From Bacteriovorax sp. (GTDB lineage: Bacteria; Bdellovibrionota; Bacteriovoracia; Bacteriovoracales; Bacteriovoracaceae), in NCBI GenBank assembly GCA_014378525.1, contig JACMNL010000132.1, positions 25,577-89,576 of the forward strand: a stretch of 64,000 nucleotides of DNA. Reading direction: 5' to 3'. A program made the position numbers and the translations under genes. Of this stretch, positions 55,901 through 61,396 are shown piece after piece. The notes beneath the pieces are model-generated. The model searched no databases and was not told where the DNA came from. It was given only the letters and a program-made list of their open reading frames with translations. Positions within the stretch are counted from its first letter, which is position 1; every line of letters starts with the position of its first letter.

Positions 55901-56477
55901 AAACAATTGCATCATTCAAATACCATTTTGCACTTACTGTATCACCTGGGTTCGCATCAGAATAAAGTGCTGATAGAGTAAGGTTATCAACTGTACAGGC
56001 AGCAGTTGCACCGGTAAGCGTCGGTGAAAAAGAGTTAATAATAGTAGGAGAGTTAATCGTCAGGTTAAATGTATGTGAGTCTGATGAAATAGTGTTATAC
56101 GCTTTAACTGTCAGCGTATGAGTTCCACCAGTGATGATAACAGAGTTTAAATTATAATAAGCATCAGTACCGTCCTGAAGGACAGTTAAAGAATCCAGTT
56201 TGAATTCGTATTTTACAGATGTATCAGTTTGTTCAAGAGTAACACCAAAAGTAGTTGTTCCGTGACCTGGTAAACTTATGAGGTTAGCTGCTGGAATTGC
56301 TGCAAGGATTTTTACAATCGTAGGAAGAGTTATAACAACAGGCTTTTCCGCCGGATCAAGGTCCGCAAACTTACCACCGGCACCGCCGCCTTTACATGAG
56401 ACTGCAACAAGCATAACTAGTGAGAGGATCCACCAGCTTGTTTGATATATCAATTTCTTAAAGTTTATGTTCATCAT
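46953..56477 (-). CDS. Giant repetitive surface lipoprotein: Ig-like modules plus NHL-type propeller
   Basis: The 3174-residue protein starts with a lipoprotein signal (lipobox AVSC, Cys28). Residues about 45-2360 are some 24 beta-sandwich modules in two alternating types. Four modules form a unit of about 385 residues; five long units are followed by two half-units. One module type carries a cysteine pair (such as LGCSHDS and HPDCSHPG), probably a disulfide, in 11 copies. Residues about 2360-3174 hold roughly ten NHL-like repeats (LFIANESTNQILMVD; LYLADYSNYRVRTLNL; LYFANTGQHCIIKVD; LYIAERDAHTIRMIK), enough for one or two beta-propellers. It resembles an adhesin with a long stalk and binding head. 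It lies in the MotA/MotB operon, 12 bases after the barrel gene. Confidence 0.88.
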   Translation of the reverse strand: MMNINFKKLIYQTSWWILSLVMLVAVSCKGGGAGGKFADLDPAEKPVVITLPTIVKILAAIPAANLISLPGHGTTTFGVTLEQTDTSVKYEFKLDSLTVLQDGTDAYYNLNSVIITGGTHTLTVKAYNTISSDSHTFNLTINSPTIINSFSPTLTGATAACTVDNLTLSALYSDANPGDTVSAKWYLNDAIVSLGNTQASVANDPSNSIASMSYHPNCTHPGVNFIRLDLFDGAETTTQTWTIFVTSAIVIHIADAIPTVDPVVFTNSSSTTFAVTLATLDATANYNFILDNTVSLQNDHRAYLNVVGGALTTGLHTLRVTASNSSSSETKTFNLVKNGPPVVTTFTPAFTGTSMTCGSTPLTLSADFTDPNNDTLTYLWTVDSAVSGTLAPGNSANHAQAVFSPTCAGAGVKTITLVANDGYETTTTTWSINVVVPLVVHINNFFPTAATNNLSSTGITTFGVTLDSTEATIKYEYKLDGTTVLQDTVNSNYNLNSASISSGAHTLVVKAYNTISNDSHTFNINVNSPTSITSFIPTLTGTTLGCSLDSVTMTAVYADANTSDTISAKWYLNDTLISVGNTQANTTNDPGNNLANANYHPDCSHPGINFIRLNLNDGKEITSQTWTVFVNSQITIHIQDAIPVTNPTIFTNTSSNTFAVTLLTPDPLATYNFVLDNTTSLQNDLHSYLNILGSGLSAGAHTLKVTASNASTNDTKTFNIRKNSIPVLAASSPALTGTAVSCSTTPITLSSDYTDADGDALTYTWTLDDVSSTQIVPNNSGNHAQVAFTPVCGNSGNKVVKVIVSDGFETKSTTWSINVVVPLVVHINSFFPIAATSNLASTGMTTFGITLDATDATVKYEFKMDGSTVLQDATIPSYNLNSATLSSGAHTFNVKAYNAISSDTHTFNINVNSPTSISSFIPALTGTTLACSHDSVALTALYADANTGDTISAKWYLNDALVSIGNSQVTTTNDPGNSLANANYHPDCTHPGINFIRLDLNDGKEITTQTWTIFVNSQIVIHIQDAIPLTNPTVFTNASSATFAVTLTTPDPLATYNFVLDNTTTVQNDLHSYLTVLGSTLSAGTHTLKVTAANASSNDSKTFNIRKNSVPVLTTFAPALSGTEVSCSSTPMTISSDYTDADSDVLAYTWTMDDASSTQLVTNNSANHAQVAFTPLCSNPGTKVIKVVVSDGYETKSTTWSIKVVVPLTLHINSFFPTTPTTTVASTGTTTFGITLDATDATVKYEFKMDGTTVLQDTSSSNYNLNSASFTSGSHTLVVKAYSAISSDTHTFNIVVNSPTSISSFIPTLTGTTLGCSHDSVALSTLYADANVGDTISAKWYLNGTLISVGNTQATTANDPGNNLANANYHPDCSTPGINFIRLDLNDGKEITTQTWSIFVSSQIVIHIQDAIPVTNPTVFTNTSSATFAVTLTTPDPLATYNFVLDNTTSLQNDLHSYLAILGSGLSAGAHTLKVTATNASSNDTKIFNIRKNSVPVLTASAPALTGVSVSCSNTPMTLSSDYTDADSDVLAYTWTLDDATSTQLVTNNSANHAQVAFTPLCSNPGTKVIKVVVSDGYETKSTTWSINVVVPLVVHINSFSPTGTSIALPSTGLATFGVTLDATDATVKYEYKLDGSTILQDTGNPVLNLNSATLTTGTHTLVVKAYNAISNDTHAFNLVVNSPAIINSFVPTLTGSTLQCGIDSVALSALYSDANGDTVNAKWYLNDTLVVLGNTQATTANDPGNNMANANYHPDCSHPGINFFRLDLNDGKEIATQTWTIFVSSPIVIHISDAIPTTNPTVFAITTSTTFAITLTTPDPTANYSFILDNSITLQNDHRTYLTLAGSGLSSGVHTLKVIASNSNSSDTKIFNIKKNSAPVIAGFSPAYSGTNLSCGGATQTLYADFTDADGDPMTYTWTVDDAPSSYIAPANTAGRATAVFTPACAIAGTRTIKAIATDGYETKTATWTISVVSPITIAITSFLPTSNPIIITSAETKTFAVALSTSDQNVTYNFMLKNLNTSVVTTLQSGTVPFYNLVGSGVTAGLYELDVIASNGSSSDHHVFSVRKNSPPALPPSPLGTFTPAATGVVLSCGSSSQLFRSDLSDGDNDIMAINWYLDSATAPANLVSTSTQTEAKATYTPTCAEVGVKNIRVDVYDGHETTSRTWTVSIINPTIASITAYSPNTDPVRVLSTSAQTFTVSASGKAPLAYEWKLDGSVIATATGAFTTISAASLTTGSHTLIAKVSDSDSNASHTFNLIKNAPPVLASKLPASTPIKININTVTNFSAAFSDANNDSMTIQWKLNNIVVGSSNANAAVVTGTTTTQMTLSPSAAILGDNTVELIVNDGYEPTSYVWNVNINYFSDVCNNMGAGRACTIIGRPGMGSGTNPVTNPESTRVQPMFLTDDLNGSYFFSDPNTHTVWFYNKTASIANILGQSIGAGKMQIVAGIGMSGTGITGISYNDFPLNTPRGLGWDNTNKRLFIANESTNQILMVDSSGVVSIIAGGGSNITANNADATLATASYCATPRGMYFHQIQKKLYVACSGSATVKAIDTSSATVSAWTMNIVTGRASAGVTATGSVDGTNGYAGTAQINAPNHLKYDTLNDVLYVTTSGDCRVRAVNLTAVAKTNYYFGSITLPASSTATVLGATCTTFTTGAFGSVRYNGGWMGIELSMSGSTLKGIFVADYNTNRVTFNNNTLSTITLGNVAIPSYTMNTIWGNSGGIAGYYMPCTSASATTCYTYTPSTLMVVGAQLYLADYSNYRVRTLNLAVADGVVTDDIGFDSKRGYAGNGGASTEYVQFNQPMNVYYNSNTAKLLISDFYNYRIRSLNMTTGRIDSFIGNGAGDANTSNADPSVVGLRGPRNVVNFQNKIIYGDNQNNNCVFRAFNTDSTNQNILGILTNANAVQTIAGNWAQGCGAWNTPVTTATAANARLSNPQGVTTDGTNLYFANTGQHCIIKVDSSGNMSALSGLCGTSGAANGAGTAFGNAAIRYQFPTAVVADPRAPYNTAGNLFILDQTTATNTKVRYLNQGTTTVTIYGITINAGEIRTIYTAADGHGSDLAAFDSMVCFSSGGDFNYSSNGTSSTANNNVICFNRDESTGTTFYRFGRNPSSFIGRGAQQYNTEEEGLAATSISLAGPAGLAFDDGGNLYIAERDAHTIRMIKRWW
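49390..56340 (-). repeat. Tandem coding repeats of about 1,155 bases
   Basis: Five long units encode modules A-B-A'-B', with junctions near 55,180, 54,020, 52,860, 51,715 and 50,550, spacing about 1,145-1,165 bases. Two shorter units of about 600 bases follow to about 49,390. The middle units are the most alike at DNA level, with long near-identical stretches, so copy number may vary by recombination or be misassembled. Confidence 0.8.
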
Positions 56478-56489
56478 AAAATTTGTCCA

Positions 56490-57050
56490 TTAAAAATTAA
56501 AAATAATTCCCACGAGCACATTCATCTCTTTCGCAGTACCGGCCGATGGTCCAGTGTAAGTATTCATTCTCAGCTCGGTTTTAATTGTATAGTTGGAATT
56601 AATATATTTTTCCATTCCTGCAGAAGCACCAAATCCGGCAAAAGAACTTTTTGCTGACTGGAACTGTCTCTGGTTAAAAGCAAAACCAAAATATGGTTTA
56701 TAAAAATCCTTCACTTCAATCGTCTTGTTAGGAAGACTGATTTTTTCGTTGCTTGAAAAATTCCATGGGAAATAATTCACTCCAAGTTTCGGCCCGTAGC
56801 TATAATCACCGCCGATAACTCCCGTCATTGTCATGCTGTAACCAACAACAAATTCAAAATGATTTTTGAATGGACTAAGGTAAGATATTTCATATGTACC
56901 TACTCCTGAAACGGCCGTCGATTTTCCAAGCACGTTTGCAGAAAAAGAGTAGAACCCGGCCATCACGTCAATTTTTGTTGCGCTGGCAGAACTCATCGTT
57001 CCTAAAATTAATGTCAGTGCACTAAGCAGCTTGAGCAGTTTCGTCTTCAT
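56490..57050 (-). CDS. Outer-membrane beta-barrel protein in the motor operon
   Basis: A 186-residue protein with a signal peptide (to about 24, ending SSASA) and eight or so amphipathic strands, closing with MNVLVGIIFNF, whose final Phe is the typical barrel signature. Its size fits the small OmpA/OprF-like 8-strand barrel class. I start at 57050, which has a GGGATGG site; the open frame extends to 57107. The gene overlaps the end of the preceding rotor-like gene by 29 bases and is followed by the giant lipoprotein. It may anchor or display that protein. Confidence 0.8.
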   Translation of the reverse strand: MKTKLLKLLSALTLILGTMSSASATKIDVMAGFYSFSANVLGKSTAVSGVGTYEISYLSPFKNHFEFVVGYSMTMTGVIGGDYSYGPKLGVNYFPWNFSSNEKISLPNKTIEVKDFYKPYFGFAFNQRQFQSAKSSFAGFGASAGMEKYINSNYTIKTELRMNTYTGPSAGTAKEMNVLVGIIFNF

Positions 57051-58740
57051 TTGCCATCCCGTCATTGTCATTAGACTGTTTATTACCGGCCAGTTTTTGG
57101 GCCGCAACCAATTGGAAACTTTTCGCCATTTCTTCTCTTAAAGAACTCTGGTCTTTAAATGAAGGCTGATTTTCGTCAAGCTGTTTTAAGTAGTTTGAGA
57201 AAATATATCTTTTCTTTTCATCAAGCTCGGCAGAAATTTTTTTCATATAGTCTCTCGGAGCATTGAGAACGGCAGTTGCCCATTCATAAATATCGTATTG
57301 GGAAAATATCGCCTTAAAGTTTTCATCGTCCGCTTTAAAAATTGCGTAGAATGGAGGACGAATCTTATGAATGTTTGAAGTTGAACTCAACGATTCATAA
57401 ACTTCTTCCTCATCTTTTAGAGTTGCAGAACGTAGGTAGTCCACCAGCTCCAGATCTTTTTTGTAATCGTCGATAGACTTGAAACTAAAGTATGGTTTAA
57501 GACCTAATGATCTTGCCAGGTAGTCATTAAGTTTTTTCTCATCTTCAATGATGCCCGCATCTTTTGAATCAAGGACACGTGCCCATCCACCCGGGAAAGC
57601 TTTTTTTGCACAAGGAACAGAAAATGACTTGGGCATGTTACCTAAAATCGTAAACGCTTCTTCCTGTGGAATTTGTTTTAAAAATAAATGTGCTTCGTCC
57701 TGCAGACGCCACACCTGGATCAAAAGTTCTTCCCATTTTTCCGGGCCTGAAGCATTTCTATTTCGTAACATTTTTTCAACGGCCATGAAACAATCGACGT
57801 CTACAGAAGAGGCTTCAATATACGCTCGGAACCATTTATCAGATCGTCCTCTAAAGAAAACCTGCTGCTGGTGTTTTCTAGGCAGCTCAAAAATGAATGC
57901 GCCTAATGAACTTAAAGATTTATTTGAAAGCTCTTCGAGTATCAACATGTCTGAAAGCATTGGGAAGACACTTGAATTGATGACTCCGTGAAGTTTCTCT
58001 TTCAGCATATCTGCTGCACGTATACTGTCCTTAAAGTTAATGTCTCCGTTAACTTTACTGCTGAACGATCCATAGTTAGAATCGTTGCTGCCTTTTTTTG
58101 AGTTATGTTGTCTCGGTGGAGGTGTTGCAGAATTTCCCCCGCCTGCCGAAGCACCTACAGTTGCCGCCAATGTCGGAGCTATTTTAGGAGAAGTAAATTT
58201 TAGAGAAAGAAATAGTCCACCAAACATCACAACAGAAATAACTGTAATGAAATAATAAAGAGTATTATCTTTTTTATCAGATGCGGCTCGGGCACCTAAT
58301 GACTTCTTTTCAAAAGTAATTGAATCCCTGATAGGAACAAGTTTCAAATGTTCATAAAGTTTTTCTTTCAGGTCAACGATTTCCGCATCAGTAACATGAT
58401 TTGGAACTTCAACTCTGATCATCGCACGCTTGATTCTTGAAAGAAGCAATACCATCGGTGTATCAATTGCGTCCCACTCATCACTTACTTCATCTTCGCT
58501 TGCGAAATAGGGAAGCTGTTCGTTTTTTACATCCGAATTTCTTCTTAGTGGATCAATTTCGACATTTACATATACCGGCTCGTTGGGAATACGCTGTTGC
58601 AAAAAGCTTGTGGCCTCTTTACTTAATAGCATTTCAACTTCGATCACCTTTGGATGTTTGACCTGTGTCTGTTCCTGCCCAAAAGAAACTGACGCCAGCA
58701 AGTTCAACACTAAAAAAATTGGAATAATAATTTTTTTCAT
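57022..58740 (-). CDS. Rotor-like membrane protein: FliF C-terminal-like and FliG-like regions in one chain
   Basis: The 572-residue protein has a signal-like N-terminus (1-21), a periplasmic part (22-160), one transmembrane segment (161-182) and a cytoplasmic part (190-572). Residues 105-148 (RVEVPNHVTDAEIVDLKEKL, then KLVPIRDSITFEKKSL) recall the C-terminal ring segment of FliF just before its last span. Residues about 463-525 follow the FliG C-terminal domain: ADDENFKAIFSQYD, then WATAVLNAPRDYMKKI and KKRYIFSNYL, matching the DDRSIQ.../ALKGA.../LREKF pattern that contacts MotA. It overlaps motB by four bases. The reading is by eye; remote-homology search is needed. Without it, call it a MotAB-linked membrane protein. 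Confidence 0.65.
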   Translation of the reverse strand: MKKIIIPIFLVLNLLASVSFGQEQTQVKHPKVIEVEMLLSKEATSFLQQRIPNEPVYVNVEIDPLRRNSDVKNEQLPYFASEDEVSDEWDAIDTPMVLLLSRIKRAMIRVEVPNHVTDAEIVDLKEKLYEHLKLVPIRDSITFEKKSLGARAASDKKDNTLYYFITVISVVMFGGLFLSLKFTSPKIAPTLAATVGASAGGGNSATPPPRQHNSKKGSNDSNYGSFSSKVNGDINFKDSIRAADMLKEKLHGVINSSVFPMLSDMLILEELSNKSLSSLGAFIFELPRKHQQQVFFRGRSDKWFRAYIEASSVDVDCFMAVEKMLRNRNASGPEKWEELLIQVWRLQDEAHLFLKQIPQEEAFTILGNMPKSFSVPCAKKAFPGGWARVLDSKDAGIIEDEKKLNDYLARSLGLKPYFSFKSIDDYKKDLELVDYLRSATLKDEEEVYESLSSTSNIHKIRPPFYAIFKADDENFKAIFSQYDIYEWATAVLNAPRDYMKKISAELDEKKRYIFSNYLKQLDENQPSFKDQSSLREEMAKSFQLVAAQKLAGNKQSNDNDGMANEDETAQAA

Positions 58741-59450
58741 AGTACGCTCTGTTCGTTTTCGTGTTTAATAATTAAGACAATTGTTCGTGATATGTTTTTA
58801 ATTTCTTTTTCTGTTAAAACAGCAAGCTGTTTCGAGTCCACCAGCGTGCTGAGTTTATTCATTTCACCGTAACCGGCAATTTCCATTCTCGAGAGAGGAA
58901 TTCCTGCTTTCTGCATAATTCTCAAAGCAGCAAGTGCACGAAGTGCAGAAAGTTCAAGGTTATCTTTAAAACGATGGCCATTTTTAACAGCTCTCGTATC
59001 CGTAAATGCTTTGATGCTGACTTTGTACATCCCTGCATAAGGCATAAACTTCGCTGCAAAGGCCTGAAGAGTAGCGATGCCCTGGTTATTAGGGTCGATA
59101 TCAGCAGTCTTAAAAAATTCCATGCTGTCAAATGTAACAAGTAAGCGGTCATCTATTTTAGTAATCTTTGCATTTTTCAAAGGCTCAAACTTGGGAGCAT
59201 CACCAATGTGATTTTTTTCAAACTGCATGACACTCGTTGATTTTTTAGTCTCAGTGAGGTCCAGCATTTTAAAATGTGTGATTAAGTGGTTATCTACTTT
59301 TTCCTGATCGGTCTTTTTAGGGTCGATGGAAAAGTAGATTACAAAGAAACTTAATAGCAGGGTAATCATATCGCCGTAACTGATGGCCCAAAGCTCATCA
59401 CTACCGTGTTCCTCGTGTACTTCCTGCTGTAATTTTTTACTTAAGCTCAT
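58737..59450 (-). CDS. motB: MotB-like stator protein with OmpA-type peptidoglycan-binding domain
   Basis: The 237-residue protein has a short basic N-terminus, one membrane span, and the proton/sodium-binding Asp27 in ISYGDMITLLLSFFVIYFS, as in MotB/PomB. After a plug/linker region (about 45-95) comes an OmpA-like domain (about 110-230; KAFTDTRAVKNG, ELSALRALAALRIM, IAGYGEMNKL). With MotA it forms an ion-driven stator anchored to peptidoglycan. It starts nine bases after motA ends and overlaps the rotor-like gene by four bases. The OmpA domain has TDTR where many MotB proteins have TD followed by a Asn/Pro motif; the ion is not readable. Confidence 0.93.
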   Translation of the reverse strand: MSLSKKLQQEVHEEHGSDELWAISYGDMITLLLSFFVIYFSIDPKKTDQEKVDNHLITHFKMLDLTETKKSTSVMQFEKNHIGDAPKFEPLKNAKITKIDDRLLVTFDSMEFFKTADIDPNNQGIATLQAFAAKFMPYAGMYKVSIKAFTDTRAVKNGHRFKDNLELSALRALAALRIMQKAGIPLSRMEIAGYGEMNKLSTLVDSKQLAVLTEKEIKNISRTIVLIIKHENEQSVL

Positions 59451-59459
59451 ATTATTTCC

Positions 59460-60260
59460 TTACGCTGCCTCTGCAATTTGATCTTCTTCAGAAGTATCCA
59501 TAGAAGACATGAAATTAATTTTTCCTTTCACATCACCTAAGTAAGAGTTCAAGGTTTCCTGACACTCAAGAAGGTTGAAGCCTTCTTTAATCATGAGCAC
59601 CGTTTTTATTGCTGCTTCAACCAGCTCTTCATCCGATTTTAATTTTTCTGCGATCGCCTCTGACATCGGGTTCAGAACAAGGTTTGAAACTAAAATTCCG
59701 TATAAAGTAGCAACCAGGGCCACGGCCATTAGTAGGCCTGTATCTTTTGGATTTAATCCGCCGGATATACCTTTCATTAAGTGGATAAGACCAAGAACCG
59801 TACCACCAAGTCCGAATGCTGGTGGATACTTCGCCGATCTCTTCACCCAGTGTGCAATCATGTTGACTGATTTTTTGTAGGCCATGTATCTATCGCTCAA
59901 GATGTCTTCGATTTTTTCCTTATCAAATCCAAGTTCGATCATCTCAAGGCCGTCGACAATAATTTTATCTTCGATGACAGAGACCTTTGCATCGGGAAGT
60001 GTCTTGAACGTTACAGTTGCAAAACATCTCTTGATGAATTTTAACTTGTCTTTTTTTCCGCCGAATAAATAATAGACAAAATTTTCTGCGAGAAATTTTA
60101 ACTGCAGCTTGGGTCTCGTCATCAGCATGACTGAAATCGTTCCTCCTGATACAACCGAGAACGCAACAAAATCCCAAAAGTCTTTAGGCCCTTGTTGAAG
60201 GTGGTGGGAGGCAGCTACGAGCGCGCCTATCGCAACAAAAAAACCAACTATAAAATTCAT
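59460..60260 (-). CDS. motA: MotA-like stator protein
   Basis: The 266-residue inner-membrane protein has four spans, a cytoplasmic loop of about 100 residues between spans two and three, and the conserved KYPPAFGLGGTVLGLIHL (Pro146, Pro147) before ALVATLYGILVSNLVLNPM. The C-terminal tail has the usual ...EGFNLLECQETLNSYL. These mark the MotA/PomA family. With MotB it converts ion flow to movement of a rotor. The ATG overlaps the stop of the upstream lipoprotein gene by four bases. Flagellar genes are absent nearby, so its target need not be a flagellum. Confidence 0.94.
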   Translation of the reverse strand: MNFIVGFFVAIGALVAASHHLQQGPKDFWDFVAFSVVSGGTISVMLMTRPKLQLKFLAENFVYYLFGGKKDKLKFIKRCFATVTFKTLPDAKVSVIEDKIIVDGLEMIELGFDKEKIEDILSDRYMAYKKSVNMIAHWVKRSAKYPPAFGLGGTVLGLIHLMKGISGGLNPKDTGLLMAVALVATLYGILVSNLVLNPMSEAIAEKLKSDEELVEAAIKTVLMIKEGFNLLECQETLNSYLGDVKGKINFMSSMDTSEEDQIAEAA

Positions 60261-60895
60261 TGTGCATCTCCAGCTCTTGAGTCGTTTTTGGTTATCGACT
60301 CAAGTTTCTCTACAATATTTTTTCTTTCTGTATTTTGTGGATTAAGAGCGAGAGCTTTTTTGTAGTACTTAAGGGCCTTCGCAAATCTCTTCTGAAGATA
60401 GTTTAAATTTCCAAGATAATCGTATCCCACAGATACACTTGGATATTGCTCAACGAAGTTTGAAAGTACTGCTTCTGCTTCAGAGTATTGTTTCGACTGA
60501 ATCATTCCGTTTGCTCTGGCAATTGCATTAGCAATTTTTTCCTGAGTCACAGTCTGATCAGCAGCATTTTGATTTACTTCATCGCGAACAAGTTGCACGT
60601 TAACAATTGTTTCACTTCCACCTGATGGCGGTCTCATCAAAACTATTTCATGCGCTTTATAATTTTCTTTTTTAATTAATATTTGAGAGTGTCGACCGCT
60701 TCCTTTATAGACATCCGCCTCACTGCTTTGAAGTGGAGTTTTTCCCAGCACAACAGCTGTCCCATTATCTTCAACCATGCTGACAACAGCGTCTTCCGGT
60801 GTGGATAAAAATTTGACAGTTGAAGGTGACGAGCACCCAAAAAGCATTACTAATATAATTACTGGACCAAATCGATTAAGCATAAACATCCTCAT
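60257..60895 (-). CDS. Lipoprotein with PEGA-like and TPR regions, first gene of the motor operon
   Basis: A 212-residue protein with lipobox LFGC (Cys21). Residues about 27-110 follow the PEGA beta-sandwich pattern (VKFLSTPEDAVVSMVEDNG, GKTPLQSSEADVYKGSG), often found in outer-membrane or cell-wall-facing proteins. Residues about 118-205 form two TPR hairpins (YSEAEAVLSNFVEQYP; FAKALKYYKKALALNPQNTE). Three in-frame ATGs (60895, 60889, 60883) share overlapping ribosome sites; AAGG best fits the second. It could tether the motor or its substrate to the outer membrane. Confidence 0.82.
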   Translation of the reverse strand: MRMFMLNRFGPVIILVMLFGCSSPSTVKFLSTPEDAVVSMVEDNGTAVVLGKTPLQSSEADVYKGSGRHSQILIKKENYKAHEIVLMRPPSGGSETIVNVQLVRDEVNQNAADQTVTQEKIANAIARANGMIQSKQYSEAEAVLSNFVEQYPSVSVGYDYLGNLNYLQKRFAKALKYYKKALALNPQNTERKNIVEKLESITKNDSRAGDAQ

Positions 60896-60928
60896 CCTTG
60901 AAAGTTGCTTATTAAATTACTGATACTT

Positions 60929-60954
60929 TTATCGGAATCTTAAAGCTAACCTTA
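60929..60954 (-). promoter_or_regulatory. Sigma-28-like promoter of the motor operon
   Basis: On the minus strand TAAGGTT (60954-60948) matches six of seven bases of the -35 TAAAGTT. TCCGATAA (60936-60929) matches seven of eight bases of the -10 GCCGATAA. Spacing is one base short of consensus. It would start the transcript about 30 bases before the lipoprotein ATG. Confidence 0.6.
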
Positions 60955-61295
60955 ATTTTGTTGAGTTTTTGAGTATTGGAATTGGTTAGTCTAAGTGTCG
61001 TTTATTTTGTCATTTTTCTTAAGAAAAAATTAAGTTAAGTCTCTAAAAAGGCTCAGGATTACATTAGTTGCATGCAATTTAATAGCGTGATGCTTAGGTG
61101 TACGTAGCTCGGAATGAAATGCCGCAAGCATGATATTGATCATATTTTTTGGATAAAAATTTAGAAGATAAGAATATTTTTTTTAAGATAAATTTACATT
61201 ATTCGTAGCTCGAACAAGTAAAAATTATCTTTCATCATAAAGTCATCAGACCCATCAATACTCAACTTCTCACCCGCAGGGTCAAAGTCCGTTTT

Positions 61296-61323
61296 TTAAT
61301 ATGAGAGTATCTCGAAATATTAA
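61296..61323. promoter_or_regulatory. Imperfect palindrome upstream of the protease gene
   Basis: TTAATATGAGA (61296-61306) is mirrored by TCTC-gaa-ATATTAA (61310-61323): 11 paired bases with a three-base insertion. It lies 74 bases before the protease ATG and may be an operator. Confidence 0.35.
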
Positions 61324-61396
61324 TAGCATGGCCATGTAACGAATTTACATACTCCTTGGCTTTTAATTTCTGCTCGTTTACCTTTATTGGATCATT

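Larger units (their letters stand above)
60896..61396. other. Intergenic region between the motor operon and the serine protease gene
   Basis: About 500 AT-rich bases with divergent promoters. It contains the sigma-28-like site and a palindrome listed separately, plus a nine-base direct repeat CGTAGCTCG at 61103-61111 and 61204-61212 of unknown meaning. No gene with a ribosome site is seen. Confidence 0.55.

Noticed and set aside
49390..56340. Tandem repeats considered as a CRISPR array or non-coding satellite
   Set aside because: The unit is about 1,155 bases and stays in one open frame encoding beta-sandwich modules with conserved cysteines.
46953..60895. A conventional flagellar gene cluster
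   Set aside because: Only stator genes and a rotor-like gene are recognisable; no rod, hook, filament, export ATPase or FliM/FliN genes are present.
61245..61300. Possible riboswitch in the GACCC...GGGTC segment before the protease gene
   Set aside because: The stem is short and no known aptamer core, such as that of c-di-GMP or preQ1 switches, can be matched.
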